64,000 bases of DNA from JBELHR01 sp049607205 (GCA_049607205.1 JBMYWH010000004.1:60070-124069), one strand, 5' to 3'. Numbered from the stretch's first letter, positions 1 to 9,489 are shown. The notes: a model not told the origin generated them from the letters alone. Numbers and translations: made by a program.

Positions 1-1
1 A

Positions 2-178
2 GTTCCTTTGAAATTATTAGAAATGGGATGTTATCCAGGAAAAGAGGTTGAGCTGATTCAAGTGGCTCCACTGAATGATCCTCTGTACATTCGAGTGAAT
101 GATTCTCACATCGCTATTCGTAGGGATTCGGCTCAGCAAATTCACCTTGAAAAAAGATTGTGCGACGATGTTGAATAA
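2..178 (+). CDS. feoA: FeoA ferrous iron transport protein, C-terminal part (cut by window edge)
   Basis: An open frame enters from the left edge and ends at a TAA at 176-178. It encodes 58 residues ending LEKRLCDDVE. The visible part has the FeoA/SH3-like pattern: LLEMGCYPGKEVEL, then a hydrophobic stretch, then the RVNDSHIAIRRDSAQQI strand pair typical of the FeoA C-terminus. FeoA is a small cytoplasmic partner of the FeoB iron transporter. Its last codons overlap the feoB start by 11 bases, which implies translational coupling. The start lies outside the window. The family call rests on this pattern and on the feoB neighbour. Confidence 0.85.
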   Translation, partial: VPLKLLEMGCYPGKEVELIQVAPLNDPLYIRVNDSHIAIRRDSAQQIHLEKRLCDDVE

Positions 179-2279
179 AAACATTAGAAAAGTAGCCTTG
201 GTTGGGAATCCGAATACGGGTAAAACCTCTTTGTTTAATCAGTTAACGGGTTTAAATCAAAAGGTTGGGAACTATCCCGGTGTTACTGTAGATAAAAAAG
301 TAGGACATTTTAACCATCAGGGAATGTCTGTAGAAATCACCGATCTACCTGGAACCTATAGTATTAATCCTAATTCAAAGGATGAATCTGTAGTGATCAA
401 TACCTTAATGGATCAAGAGGGACGTTCTTATCCCGATGTGGTTGTTGTGGTAGCGGAGGTAGAGAACTTAAAAAGAAATTTGTTTTTATACACTCAAATT
501 CGTGATTTAGGATTCCCTGTGATTCTTGCGGTTAACATGATGGATCGCGTTGGAAAGAAGGGAATACAAATAAATAAATCAGGAATTGAGAAAGATTTAG
601 GAGCGGAAATTATCTGGATCTCTGCACGAAAGAAAGTTGGAATTGAAGAATTAAAGAATCAAATCGTTTGTAATAATGTTGTTGGAGAGGCTCATTTTGA
701 TCAGATTTCTTCAAAAATTTCACCTTCTTATTTTGAGAAATTTAATGCTTTTGCCGAGGGGTTAGATTTAAGTCCTTACCAAGCATGGATTTTGATGACT
801 CAGAAGAACTTCGTGGAAATTCCTTCTTGTCGTAAAAAAATCATTGAACTCGAGGCTTTAGAGAATAATGAACTACAAAATTATCAACGCAAAGAGACGA
901 TTTACCGATATAAGTGGATTAATGATATTTTAAAGGTAAATTACAGTATTGACTTTCAGCAAGGAACTGGTCTTAGAGCACGTATTGATCAAATATTGAC
1001 TCATAGAATTTTCGGATATGTGATCTTCTTGAGCATTCTGTTTTTGATTTTTCAATCAGTATTTGATATTGCTTCTTATCCCATGGATATGATCGATGGT
1101 TTTTTTGCAGATTTAAGTGCTCGTGTGTCTCAAGGATTGCCTCCTGGACCTTTGACCGATTTGATCGCTGAGGGATTGATTCCCGGGATTGGTGGAGTGG
1201 TTATCTTTATTCCACAGATTGCGATCTTGTTTTTCTTTCTAGGAATTCTTGAAGAGACTGGGTATATGTCTCGTGTGGTATTCTTAATGGATAAAATAAT
1301 GAGGAAGTTTGGGATGAGTGGTAAGTCTGTTATCCCCTTAGTATCGGGAACGGCTTGTGCGATTCCTGCGATTATGGCTTCTCGAAATATCAATGACTGG
1401 AAGGAACGTTTGATTACGATTCTAGTAACGCCATTAACAACCTGTTCGGCCCGACTTCCTGTTTATGCTATTATTATTTCTTTAGTAGTTCCGGATACTC
1501 GTGTCCTTGGGGTTTTTGGCCTGCAAGGCGTGGTGTTGACAGGGCTTTATATTCTTGGTTTTTTCACGGCTATCGTAGGTGCTGTGATCTTGAATAAAAC
1601 CTTGAAAATTAAGTCTAAGAATTTCTTCATCATTGAAATGCCTACTTATAAATGGCCAAGTTTTAAAAATATTGGTATCGAGGTGTATGAAAAGACTAAG
1701 GCATTCGTTCTTGGAGCTGGTAAGATAATTCTTGCTTTATCAATTGTTTTGTGGTTCTTAGCTTCTAATGGATCTACGGAATATCAAAATGCAGAAGCAC
1801 ATATTAGTCAAGAGTATCAAGGTGTGAATCTTTCTGAAGATGAATATCAAGAGCTGCTGGCTTCGTATAAATTGGAATCTTCATATATCGGGAAGATAGG
1901 AAAGGGTATTGAACCGGTTCTTAGACCTCTAGGGTATGATTGGAAAATAGGAATTGCAATTGTGAGTTCCTTTGCTGCTAGAGAAGTTTTTGTATCGACC
2001 CTAGCAACTATCTATAGTGTAGGGGCCGGAGATGATGAAGTAGCTACGATCAAAGAGAGAATGGCCGAAGAAGTTGATCCAGACACGGGAGAAAAGGTCT
2101 TTGACCTTCCTACAGGAATGTCTTTGCTTATCTTTTATGCCTTTGCAATGCAATGTATGGGAACTTTTGCGGTGGTTAAGAAAGAGACTAAGTCTTGGTA
2201 CTGGCCCATTGTTCAGTTCGTTGCTATGGGACTCTTAGCCTATGTGAGTGCATTTATTACCTATCAAATTTTTTCTTAA
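168..2279 (+). CDS. feoB: FeoB ferrous iron transporter
   Basis: Inner-membrane Fe(II) importer of 703 residues with an N-terminal G-protein domain. G1 is GNPNTGKTS at about residue 13, G3 is DLPGTYS, G4 is NMMD and G5 is around ISARK. The C-terminal half has two Gate-type membrane blocks (for example SGTACAIPAIMASRN and the later SSFAAREVFVSTLATI). I chose the ATG at 168, giving MLNKNIRKVALVG, over an in-frame start at 99. The longer version would add 23 residues that lie inside feoA, and G1 normally starts about 10-15 residues in. It overlaps feoA by 11 bases and the next small gene by one base (TAATG), so this is a tight feoA-feoB operon. Confidence 0.96.
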   Translation: MLNKNIRKVALVGNPNTGKTSLFNQLTGLNQKVGNYPGVTVDKKVGHFNHQGMSVEITDLPGTYSINPNSKDESVVINTLMDQEGRSYPDVVVVVAEVENLKRNLFLYTQIRDLGFPVILAVNMMDRVGKKGIQINKSGIEKDLGAEIIWISARKKVGIEELKNQIVCNNVVGEAHFDQISSKISPSYFEKFNAFAEGLDLSPYQAWILMTQKNFVEIPSCRKKIIELEALENNELQNYQRKETIYRYKWINDILKVNYSIDFQQGTGLRARIDQILTHRIFGYVIFLSILFLIFQSVFDIASYPMDMIDGFFADLSARVSQGLPPGPLTDLIAEGLIPGIGGVVIFIPQIAILFFFLGILEETGYMSRVVFLMDKIMRKFGMSGKSVIPLVSGTACAIPAIMASRNINDWKERLITILVTPLTTCSARLPVYAIIISLVVPDTRVLGVFGLQGVVLTGLYILGFFTAIVGAVILNKTLKIKSKNFFIIEMPTYKWPSFKNIGIEVYEKTKAFVLGAGKIILALSIVLWFLASNGSTEYQNAEAHISQEYQGVNLSEDEYQELLASYKLESSYIGKIGKGIEPVLRPLGYDWKIGIAIVSSFAAREVFVSTLATIYSVGAGDDEVATIKERMAEEVDPDTGEKVFDLPTGMSLLIFYAFAMQCMGTFAVVKKETKSWYWPIVQFVAMGLLAYVSAFITYQIFS

Positions 2280-2392
2280 TGCAAGAGATCATTGTTTATA
2301 TTTGTTTAGGAGCCGCGTTGGTTTATTTGATTTGGAAATTTTTTCTTTCCAAAGAAGATGATTCCTGTGGAGGTCCTGATTGCAAATGTTAG
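2279..2392 (+). CDS. FeoB-associated Cys-rich small membrane protein
   Basis: A 37-residue protein with one transmembrane helix (about residues 4-22, IIVYICLGAALVYLIWKFF) and a cysteine-rich tail, CGGPDCKC. This matches the layout of the FeoB-associated Cys-rich membrane protein family, small proteins encoded right after feoB in many bacteria. The start ATG shares its A with the feoB stop (TAATG), so translation is probably coupled. A role in handling iron at the FeoB pore is inference from position and cysteine content only. Confidence 0.8.
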   Translation: MQEIIVYICLGAALVYLIWKFFLSKEDDSCGGPDCKC

Positions 2393-2395
2393 CCT

Positions 2396-3322
2396 ATGAG
2401 AATTGTTGTTTATGGAAGTGGAGGAGTAGGAGGTTATTTTGGCCTGCGATTGGCTGAGGCCGGAAATCAAGTTCACTTTATCGCGCGAGGAGCGCATCTT
2501 GAGCAAATTAGAGATCGTGGATTCGAGCTCACTTCCCCTAAAGGAAACTTTTTACTTGAGAATGTTCTGGCCAGTAGTCAGAGTGATCAAATTGAATTTG
2601 AGGAGATCGATTTAGTGATTTTTGCCTGTAAAACCTTTCAATTGGAAGCTGCAGCTGAGGAAATTGCTCCTTTTGTTGGTTCGACTACCTTGCTACTACC
2701 CTTACTCAATGGGGTAGAGAGCCCAGAGATTCTTTCTTCAGTGTTCGGGTCTGAAAATGTACTAGGGGGTTTATGTCGTATTATTTCAAAGATTGATGGC
2801 CCGGGACGTATTGCTCATTTAGACGTGGAACCAAGTGTGGTTTTCGGGGAGCTCAATGGAGTTCACAGTAGCCGTGCGGAAGTGGTTCAGTCCGTGTTTA
2901 GTCAGGCGGGAGTTCAGATTAAATTATCCGAGCATATTGAAAAGGAGATGTGGACTAAATTTATGTTTATTAGTTCAATCTCAGCACTTGGAGCACTGGT
3001 TAGAGCACCTATAGGAGTTTTAAGACAGGGGTATTTACGTACGGTAATTCGCGCTACTCTTGAAGAAATTTTAGCTCTTGCTCAAGCTAAAGGGGTTGAT
3101 CTGAGTTCTCGAATTATAGATAAACAAATGGAGGTTATCGATCGACAGGATGATTTAACTACGGCTTCCCTGCAGCGTGATATTATGCAGGGCCGCCCCT
3201 CAGAACTAGAGTCTCAAAATGGTGCTGTGGTTAGAATGGCAAAAAAACATGGTGTAAAAACACCTTGGAATGAAATGATTTATGAGTTTTTGCGACCACA
3301 AGAGGAGGATTCAAGAAATTGA
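2396..3322 (+). CDS. panE: 2-dehydropantoate 2-reductase (ketopantoate reductase, PanE/ApbA family)
   Basis: 308 residues. The N-terminus carries the Rossmann NADP-binding motif GSGGVGGYFG within the first 15 residues, and the C-terminal helical domain has the family signature EKEMWTKFMF (catalytic Lys region) and GRPSELESQNGAVVRMA. The family reduces ketopantoate to pantoate in pantothenate and CoA synthesis. Paralogues of the fold act on other 2-ketoacids, so the substrate is inferred. The gene starts 3 bases after the feo operon and is probably read through from it, although no functional link to iron uptake is obvious. Confidence 0.85.
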   Translation: MRIVVYGSGGVGGYFGLRLAEAGNQVHFIARGAHLEQIRDRGFELTSPKGNFLLENVLASSQSDQIEFEEIDLVIFACKTFQLEAAAEEIAPFVGSTTLLLPLLNGVESPEILSSVFGSENVLGGLCRIISKIDGPGRIAHLDVEPSVVFGELNGVHSSRAEVVQSVFSQAGVQIKLSEHIEKEMWTKFMFISSISALGALVRAPIGVLRQGYLRTVIRATLEEILALAQAKGVDLSSRIIDKQMEVIDRQDDLTTASLQRDIMQGRPSELESQNGAVVRMAKKHGVKTPWNEMIYEFLRPQEEDSRN

Positions 3323-3326
3323 TTGC

Positions 3327-3334
3327 TATATTTA
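3327..3334 (+). promoter_or_regulatory. Possible -7 element of the DUF2911 gene
   Basis: TATATTTA matches the Bacteroidota -7 consensus TAnnTTTG except for the last base and lies 22 bases before the ATG at 3357. No clear -33 TTG is seen at the right distance, so the call is weak. Confidence 0.35.
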
Positions 3335-3356
3335 ACTCAAATAAATCAAACACAAA

Positions 3357-3887
3357 ATGAAAAAATTATTCTTTTTTGCCATTCTGATGGCAACTGCCCT
3401 AATGACAACCGACGTTGAAGCACAAAAATTTCCTGGATTAGATAAGAGTCCACATGATGTGGCGTCTTTTCCAAGACAGAGCCCTGTGGTGAAAGTAGTT
3501 TATGGAAGACCTCAGTTAAAAGGAAGAGACCTAGAAACGCTGGCTCCTTCTGGAAAAGTATGGAGAACTGGAGCCAATGAGGCGACAGAAATTACCTTTA
3601 AAAGAGATGTGAATTTCGGAGGAAAGATGGTTAAAGCTGGTACTTATAGCTTGTTTACTATTCCTGCTGACGGGACTGCTGATTGGACTATTATTTTGAA
3701 CACTGATACTGATGTGTGGGGAGCTTATTCTTATGATGTTTCTAAGGATGTTGCACGTGTTAATGGAAAACAAACTGTTTCTACCGAGCCTATTGAGGCT
3801 TTCTCTGTTGCTTTCACTGGAGATGCAACAAACATGACTATGCACCTTGCCTGGGGTAATAAAGTGGTGAGTGTAGACATTCAATAA
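3357..3887 (+). CDS. DUF2911 domain secreted protein
   Basis: 176 residues with a signal peptide (MKKLFFFAILMATALM, cleavage near VEAQ) followed by a single DUF2911-type domain. Recognisable features are the VVYGRPQLKGRD and VWRTGANEATEITF blocks and the central GTYSLFTIP strand. DUF2911 proteins are common and functionally uncharacterised in Bacteroidota; they are exported, probably to the periplasm or outer membrane. The gene stands alone between a weak promoter and a strong terminator. Function unknown. Confidence 0.8.
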   Translation: MKKLFFFAILMATALMTTDVEAQKFPGLDKSPHDVASFPRQSPVVKVVYGRPQLKGRDLETLAPSGKVWRTGANEATEITFKRDVNFGGKMVKAGTYSLFTIPADGTADWTIILNTDTDVWGAYSYDVSKDVARVNGKQTVSTEPIEAFSVAFTGDATNMTMHLAWGNKVVSVDIQ

Positions 3888-3905
3888 GTCTATTAAAAAA
3901 TATTT

Positions 3906-3939
3906 AAAGCCTTAACTCCTTGAGTTAGGGCTTTTTTTT
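3906..3939 (+). terminator. Rho-independent terminator after the DUF2911 gene
   Basis: The stem AAGCCtTAACTC / GAGTTAgGGCTT is followed by a run of eight T. It begins 19 bases after the stop codon. Confidence 0.85.
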
Positions 3940-3974
3940 GGTTTTTATTAAGCGCTTATATGGCTTAGAAATGT

Positions 3975-3982
3975 TAAATTTG
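3975..3982 (+). promoter_or_regulatory. -7 promoter element for leuS
   Basis: TAAATTTG is a perfect match to the Bacteroidota TAnnTTTG -7 element, 36 bases before the leuS ATG and just after the upstream terminator. A well-placed -33 TTG was not found. Confidence 0.55.
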
Positions 3983-4018
3983 TGGCTGAAATACTAATGA
4001 AGATCCATTTACAAGGGA

Positions 4019-6853
4019 ATGAAATACAATTTTAACGAAATCGAACAACGCTGGCAGGGGTACTGGGCAAAGAACGGAACTTTTTATGCTGAAGAAAACT
4101 CAAGTAAACCTAAGTATTATGTCTTAGATATGTTTCCTTATCCATCGGGAGCAGGATTGCATGTTGGGCATCCTCTAGGTTATATTGCCTCTGATATTTA
4201 TTCAAGATATAAGCGCTTAAAGGGCTTTAATGTATTACACCCTCAAGGTTATGATTCTTTTGGTCTACCAGCAGAGCAATATGCCATCCAAACTGGACAG
4301 CATCCTGCAATTACGACCAAAACTAATATTGAGACTTATAGACGTCAGTTAGATAAAATTGGTTTTTCATTTGATTGGTCTAAGGAGGTTCGTACTTCTG
4401 ATCCCGCTTATTATAAGTGGACTCAATGGATTTTTGGATTAGTTTTTGAATCTTGGTATGACAATAAAGAAGATAAAGCTCGTCCAATTACTGAGCTTGT
4501 CTCTATCTTTGAACAAGGTGGTAATGCTCAAATCAATGCGGTTTGTGATGAAGATTTACCTGAGTTTTCTGCAGATGAGTGGAAGGCTTTTTCTTCGAAG
4601 GAACAATCAGATATCTTATTGGGGTATCGTTTGACCTACCTTTCAGAAACCGAAGTGAACTGGTGCCCTGCATTGGGAACTGTATTAGCGAATGACGAAA
4701 TTATTAATGGACTTTCTGAACGTGGAGGTCATCCTGTAGTTCGTAAAAAAATGATGCAATGGTCGATGAGAATTTCGGCTTATGCACAACGTCTGTTAGA
4801 TGGCTTGGAAGGTTTAGATTGGCCTCAGCCTCTAAAAGATTCTCAAACTAATTGGATAGGTAGATCTCAAGGAGCTATGGTCTCTTTTGAAATTGACCCT
4901 CAATATACCGAAGGTAGTTCAAAGAAGATTGAAGTTTTCACAACCCGTCCTGACACCATTTATGGAGTTTCTTTTATGACTCTTGCTCCTGAACTTGATT
5001 TAGTTCAAGAGATTTGTACCGAAGAACAGCGTGGAGCCGTTCAAGAGTATATCGAGAAGACAGCTAAGAGAAGTGAACGTGAACGTATGGCTGATGTGAA
5101 AACTATTTCTGGAGTTTTCACGGGAGCTTATGCTTTACACCCATTTACTGGAGCTCAAATCCCAATTTGGATTGGTGATTATGTATTAGCTAATTATGGA
5201 ACTGGAGCTGTTATGGCTGTGCCATGTGGAGATCAACGTGATTATGACTTCGCAAAGCATTTTGATTTGCCAATTCCTAATATTTTTAAAGATACTGATA
5301 TTTCAGAGGAAGCTTTTGCGGATAAAGACGCGACGGTAATTAGCAATTCTGATTTCTTATCTGACCTGCCTTATAAAAAGGCGATGAAACGAGTGATTTT
5401 TGAACTTGAGTCTCGTGGAATCGGTTATGGTAAGATTAATTATAGATTAAGAGATGCTGTGTTTTCGAGACAGCGTTATTGGGGAGAGCCTTTCCCTATA
5501 TATTATAAAGATGGTCAACCTCAATTAATTGAGAGAGAGCATTTACCGGTTATCTTGCCTGAAGTTGAGAAGTATCTGCCTACAGAAGATGGGAAACCAC
5601 CTTTAGGAAATGCTGAAGTATGGGCATGGGATATAGAGAAAAAAGCTGTAGTAGACAATGATCAAATCAATGGAGAAACGGTTTTTGCCATGGAGCTTAA
5701 TACCATGCCTGGATGGGCTGGTTCTTCTTGGTATTTCAATCGCTATATGGATGCGATCAACCAGGATGAGTTTGCGAGTAAGAAATCATTGGAATATTGG
5801 AAAGAAGTAGATTTATATATCGGAGGTTCTGAGCATGCTACGGGGCATTTGTTGTATGCTAGGTTCTGGCAAAAGATCTTATTCGATTTAGGTTTTGTCC
5901 CAGTGGATGAATTTGCTAAAAAACTGATCAATCAAGGTATGATTCTTGGAACTTCTGCCTTTGTTTATCGTTTGGAAGGAACGGATGTTTTTGTTTCTAA
6001 GAACCTGATCAATGGGCGTTCGGTTCAAGCAATTCACGTAGACGTTTCCCTAGTGAACGCATCTGATGAGTTGGATGTAGAAGGGTTCAAAAACCACCCT
6101 TTAAATCAAGATTTCAGAAATGCAATATTTGAATTAGAAGAAGGACAATATATCGTAGGCCGTGAGGTGGAGAAGATGTCTAAGTCTAAGTATAATGTGG
6201 TGAATCCTGATCAGATTTGTGAGGATTATGGTGCGGATAGTTTGAGAATGTTTGAAATGTTCTTAGGGCCTTTAGAGCAAGCTAAGCCATGGAATACTGC
6301 AGGGATTTCTGGAGTTCATTCCTTTTTGAAGAAGCTTTGGAAATTGTATTATAAAGAAGATCAATTTGTGGTGCAGGATGTGCCGGCCTCAAAGGATTCT
6401 ATGAAGACCCTTCATAAAACCATTAAAAAAGTTGCTGAGGATATTGAGAATTTCTCTTTTAATACTTCGGTTAGTACATTTATGATTGCGGTTAATGAAT
6501 TAGGAGCTCAGAAATGTGTGTCAAGAGAAGTTCTTGAACCACTTTTAGTGTTAATTTCACCTTATGCTCCGCATATTACTGAGGAGTTATGGAGTAAATT
6601 GGGGCATAACGAATCAATTAGTTTTGCTTCTTACCCGGAATTCGATGCTTCTTACTTAGTGGAAAGTAGTAAGGAATATCCAGTTTCATTTAATGGTAAA
6701 ATGAGATTTAAGTTAGAATTACCAATGGATTATTCTAAAGAACAAATTGAACAGGCTGTGATGTCTCATGAAAAGACTCAAGCTCAGTTACAGGGAAGAA
6801 CTCCTAAGAAAATAATCATTGTTCCAGGGAAAATCGTTAATATAGTAGGTTAA
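4019..6853 (+). CDS. leuS: Leucyl-tRNA synthetase
   Basis: 944 residues, a class I aminoacyl-tRNA synthetase that charges tRNA-Leu. Visible are the HIGH-type motif HVGHPLGY near residue 49, the editing-domain block TTRPDTIYGVSFM, WAGSSWYF, and the KMSKS loop EKMSKSKYN near residue 719. The KMSKS loop follows an insertion (about residues 640-715, SAFVYRLEGTDV onward) of the kind found in Bacteroidota enzymes. A second lineage-type insertion around residues 140-200 separates FGLVFESWYDN from LGYRLTYLSETEVNWCPALG. The gene has its own promoter and is followed 13 bases later by a sensor kinase on the same strand. Confidence 0.97.
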   Translation: MKYNFNEIEQRWQGYWAKNGTFYAEENSSKPKYYVLDMFPYPSGAGLHVGHPLGYIASDIYSRYKRLKGFNVLHPQGYDSFGLPAEQYAIQTGQHPAITTKTNIETYRRQLDKIGFSFDWSKEVRTSDPAYYKWTQWIFGLVFESWYDNKEDKARPITELVSIFEQGGNAQINAVCDEDLPEFSADEWKAFSSKEQSDILLGYRLTYLSETEVNWCPALGTVLANDEIINGLSERGGHPVVRKKMMQWSMRISAYAQRLLDGLEGLDWPQPLKDSQTNWIGRSQGAMVSFEIDPQYTEGSSKKIEVFTTRPDTIYGVSFMTLAPELDLVQEICTEEQRGAVQEYIEKTAKRSERERMADVKTISGVFTGAYALHPFTGAQIPIWIGDYVLANYGTGAVMAVPCGDQRDYDFAKHFDLPIPNIFKDTDISEEAFADKDATVISNSDFLSDLPYKKAMKRVIFELESRGIGYGKINYRLRDAVFSRQRYWGEPFPIYYKDGQPQLIEREHLPVILPEVEKYLPTEDGKPPLGNAEVWAWDIEKKAVVDNDQINGETVFAMELNTMPGWAGSSWYFNRYMDAINQDEFASKKSLEYWKEVDLYIGGSEHATGHLLYARFWQKILFDLGFVPVDEFAKKLINQGMILGTSAFVYRLEGTDVFVSKNLINGRSVQAIHVDVSLVNASDELDVEGFKNHPLNQDFRNAIFELEEGQYIVGREVEKMSKSKYNVVNPDQICEDYGADSLRMFEMFLGPLEQAKPWNTAGISGVHSFLKKLWKLYYKEDQFVVQDVPASKDSMKTLHKTIKKVAEDIENFSFNTSVSTFMIAVNELGAQKCVSREVLEPLLVLISPYAPHITEELWSKLGHNESISFASYPEFDASYLVESSKEYPVSFNGKMRFKLELPMDYSKEQIEQAVMSHEKTQAQLQGRTPKKIIIVPGKIVNIVG

Positions 6854-6866
6854 ACCTACCAAGTTT

Positions 6867-8321
6867 ATGAGTCAAAGAAGGTTCTCTTTAAGATATAGAA
6901 TATTCATCTCCATGACATTTTTGATCGTGTTGATGTCTATCTTAGTGGCTGCACTTTCTTATTTCAAATTTACTCGAGAACAGGAAGAATACTCTAAGTC
7001 AAGACTTTTAAGAAAAGAGGAGTCGACGAAATTGCATATAAGAATTGAACTTGAAGAACATGCTAAATATGCTATAAAAACAGAGAATCTTCCTAAGATT
7101 TTTAAGACTAGAATCTACGATGTTTCTAAGGTTCATAACCTTGATGTAGCTTTTTATGATTTGAGAGGGAAGTTGTTGATTTCTTCTGTGGTATCCTTTG
7201 AAAACACACCAGAGAAACTACAATTACCCCTTGATGTTGTGACTCAATTGAAAAGAGTAGATCCGGCAAGAATCACTGGGGCTCAAGATATAGATGATCA
7301 CAAGGAGTTACAGTATTCCTATTCTTATATTTTAGATTCTGACTATAACCCTATTGCAATTTTAAAATTGCAGTATACTCAAGATAATACCAAAAGTGAG
7401 GATGAGTTAAAGGAGTTCTTAGGTCAATTGGCCTTAGTATATCTGGCAATGTTAGTTGTAGGTATAGCCTTAGCTTATTTTATCGCAAGTTATATTACCG
7501 GTTCTTTAAAGGAAATTTCGGAGAAGATTCGCGGTACTGGAATTGATCGTAGGAATGAAAAGGTACATTTGGATAATGCATCTTTAGAGGTATATACCTT
7601 GATTGAATCCTATAATAGGATGGTGGATGATCTAGAGGATAGTGCAGCCCAGTTAGCAAAAAGTGAGCGAGAGCAAGCTTGGAAGGAAATGGCTAAACAA
7701 GTGGCGCATGAGATTAAGAATCCATTGACTCCAATGCGTTTGACGGTTCAAAGTTTTGAGAGACGATTTGATCCAGAGGACCCTAAGGTGATCGAAAAAC
7801 TAAAAGAGTTTTGCGATAGTTTAGTGGAGCAAATCGATGTGATGAGTTCTATTGCTTCGGCTTTTTCGGATTTTGCTAAGATGCCTAGTCAGAAAACGGA
7901 GACCTTAAATGTAGTGAGCGTAGTTCGAAGATCTCTCGAGATTTTTCAAGAAGGTTATATCTCGTTTCAAGCGGATGAAGATGTTATTGAGGCTGATTTG
8001 GATAGAACACAATTGATTCGTGTGATTACTAACTTAGTTACTAATGCACTACATGCTGTTGAGGACAATGTTGATCCAAGAATTTTGATTAAGGTCTATA
8101 GCTATAAGGATCGAGTTTTAGTTGATGTGATTGATAATGGAAAAGGAATTTCGGAAGAGTTCAAAGGCTTGATTTTTGAGCCTAAGTTTACTACAAAAAG
8201 TAGTGGAATGGGACTTGGACTTCCGATGGTCAAGAATATAATTGAAACCTATGGTGGAAGTATTTCCTTTGTTTCCAAAAAAGGAATAGGGACTACTTTT
8301 ACGATAAGTTTACCTAAATAA
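6867..8321 (+). CDS. NtrY-like membrane sensor histidine kinase
   Basis: 484 residues. A membrane helix lies near residues 12-32, then an extracytoplasmic sensor region of about 150 residues, a second helix near 188-210, a HAMP-like linker, a HisKA dimerisation domain with the phospho-acceptor His about residue 281 (AHEIKNPLTPMRLTVQ), and a HATPase domain with N box NLVTNALHAV, G1 DNGKGIS and G2 GMGLGLPMV. The HEIKNPLTPM form is typical of the NtrY/PgtB-like group. No response regulator is adjacent, so the partner and signal are unknown. It sits between leuS and the hydratase with short gaps and is probably co-transcribed. Confidence 0.9.
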   Translation: MSQRRFSLRYRIFISMTFLIVLMSILVAALSYFKFTREQEEYSKSRLLRKEESTKLHIRIELEEHAKYAIKTENLPKIFKTRIYDVSKVHNLDVAFYDLRGKLLISSVVSFENTPEKLQLPLDVVTQLKRVDPARITGAQDIDDHKELQYSYSYILDSDYNPIAILKLQYTQDNTKSEDELKEFLGQLALVYLAMLVVGIALAYFIASYITGSLKEISEKIRGTGIDRRNEKVHLDNASLEVYTLIESYNRMVDDLEDSAAQLAKSEREQAWKEMAKQVAHEIKNPLTPMRLTVQSFERRFDPEDPKVIEKLKEFCDSLVEQIDVMSSIASAFSDFAKMPSQKTETLNVVSVVRRSLEIFQEGYISFQADEDVIEADLDRTQLIRVITNLVTNALHAVEDNVDPRILIKVYSYKDRVLVDVIDNGKGISEEFKGLIFEPKFTTKSSGMGLGLPMVKNIIETYGGSISFVSKKGIGTTFTISLPK

Positions 8322-8326
8322 TAGAT

Positions 8327-9100
8327 ATGGATTTTGAGAATTTATTAGTCGAATTAGAAGGAAATTTGGCATGGATTACAATCAACCGACCAAAAAAACT
8401 GAACGCTCTTAATAAAGCAACTATTGCTGAATTAGGACAGGCATTTAAAGCTTTAGAAGCCAACCAAGATGTAAGAGTAATTATGTTGAGGGGGAGTGGA
8501 GAGAAGGCTTTTGTGGCAGGAGCAGATATTTCTGAGTTTTCTACATTTTCTGTAGCACAAGGGAAAGAATTAGCAGCTAAAGGACATGCGGAGCTTTTTG
8601 ATTTGGTTCAAAATCTATCTACACCGGTTATTGCTGCTGTAAATGGTTATGCCTTGGGTGGAGGATTAGAATTGGCAATGTCTTGTCATATTCGTATTGC
8701 TTCTGACAACGCTAAACTAGGACTTCCCGAGGTGACTCTTGGACTAATTCCTGGTTATGGAGGTACACAGCGTTTAGCTCAATTAGTTGGAAAAGGTAGA
8801 GCGCTTGAGATGATTCTTTCGGCTCAAATGATTGGAGCGGATAAGGCTTTAGATATGGGGCTGGTAAATCACGTGGTGGCTTTAGATGAATTAAAATCAA
8901 CTTGTGAAGGACTAGCGAAGTCTATCGCTAAAAATTCCCCTCAAGGAATTGCTGCAGCTATTGCTTCGGTAAATGCAGGATTCGAAGAAGGAGTAAATGG
9001 ATATGAAGCTGAGATTGATGCCTTCGGAACTTGTTTCGGAACTGAAGATTTCAAAGAAGGTACTACTGCATTTCTTGAAAAGAGAAAACCTAATTTTTAA
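8327..9100 (+). CDS. Enoyl-CoA hydratase / crotonase family
   Basis: 257 residues, the full crotonase length. The oxyanion-hole segments AFVAGADISEF and NGYALGGGLELAMSCHI are present, and both catalytic glutamates are kept (GGGLE and GLPEVTLGLIPG), which supports true hydratase activity. The likely reaction is hydration of a 2-enoyl-CoA, as in short-chain fatty acid oxidation or 3-hydroxybutyryl-CoA metabolism; the exact substrate cannot be told. The start is 5 bases after the kinase stop. The stop overlaps that of the opposite-strand lipoprotein by four bases. Confidence 0.9.
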   Translation: MDFENLLVELEGNLAWITINRPKKLNALNKATIAELGQAFKALEANQDVRVIMLRGSGEKAFVAGADISEFSTFSVAQGKELAAKGHAELFDLVQNLSTPVIAAVNGYALGGGLELAMSCHIRIASDNAKLGLPEVTLGLIPGYGGTQRLAQLVGKGRALEMILSAQMIGADKALDMGLVNHVVALDELKSTCEGLAKSIAKNSPQGIAAAIASVNAGFEEGVNGYEAEIDAFGTCFGTEDFKEGTTAFLEKRKPNF

Positions 9101-9489
9101 GGATAAACGGTCTTACAAGATCCGTTTTCTAAAATAACTTGACTTGGGGCAACTACAAAAGAGCAATCTGATGTAATGCCCCATTTTTTATTAAAGGCAC
9201 TTTCTTGTTCTGTGTAATTAGTAACGAGCTTCTCTAGTTGCACTTGGTCAATACTTGCAGGGTATGCCAGATATATTTGTGGTCCTCCGCATGCTTTTGA
9301 ACCTAGGGCAATGCTTTTACATACCGTTGTTTCGGTTGTAGGATGATTTTTTACAAAAGCCAAAATCTTCTGATATTGTTGATCAAGAGCATTTTGCTCA
9401 GCCTCTTGGTTTGAGATTATATCTTTGTTTGAATCACAGGAACTAAGAAGTCCTATAAGGCTCAAAATAATTAGCGCTTTCCTTCCCAT
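9097..9489 (-). CDS. Small lipoprotein of unknown function (CGGP motif)
   Basis: 130 residues with a lipoprotein signal (LIGLLSSC, lipidated Cys near 18). The mature part has four more cysteines, including KACGGPQIYLAYP and a late ITSDCSFV...NGSCKTVY pair, which suggests disulfides in the cell envelope. I do not recognise a characterised family. Its start overlaps the end of the upstream HD gene by 19 bases, so the two are translated from one message; at the other end it shares a TTAA stop overlap with the hydratase. Confidence 0.75.
   Translation of the reverse strand: MGRKALIILSLIGLLSSCDSNKDIISNQEAEQNALDQQYQKILAFVKNHPTTETTVCKSIALGSKACGGPQIYLAYPASIDQVQLEKLVTNYTEQESAFNKKWGITSDCSFVVAPSQVILENGSCKTVYP

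Noticed and set aside
6845..6859. Palindrome GTAGGT-TAA-ACCTAC over the leuS stop
   Set aside because: Short stem without a T-tract; not convincing as a terminator and the kinase gene follows directly.
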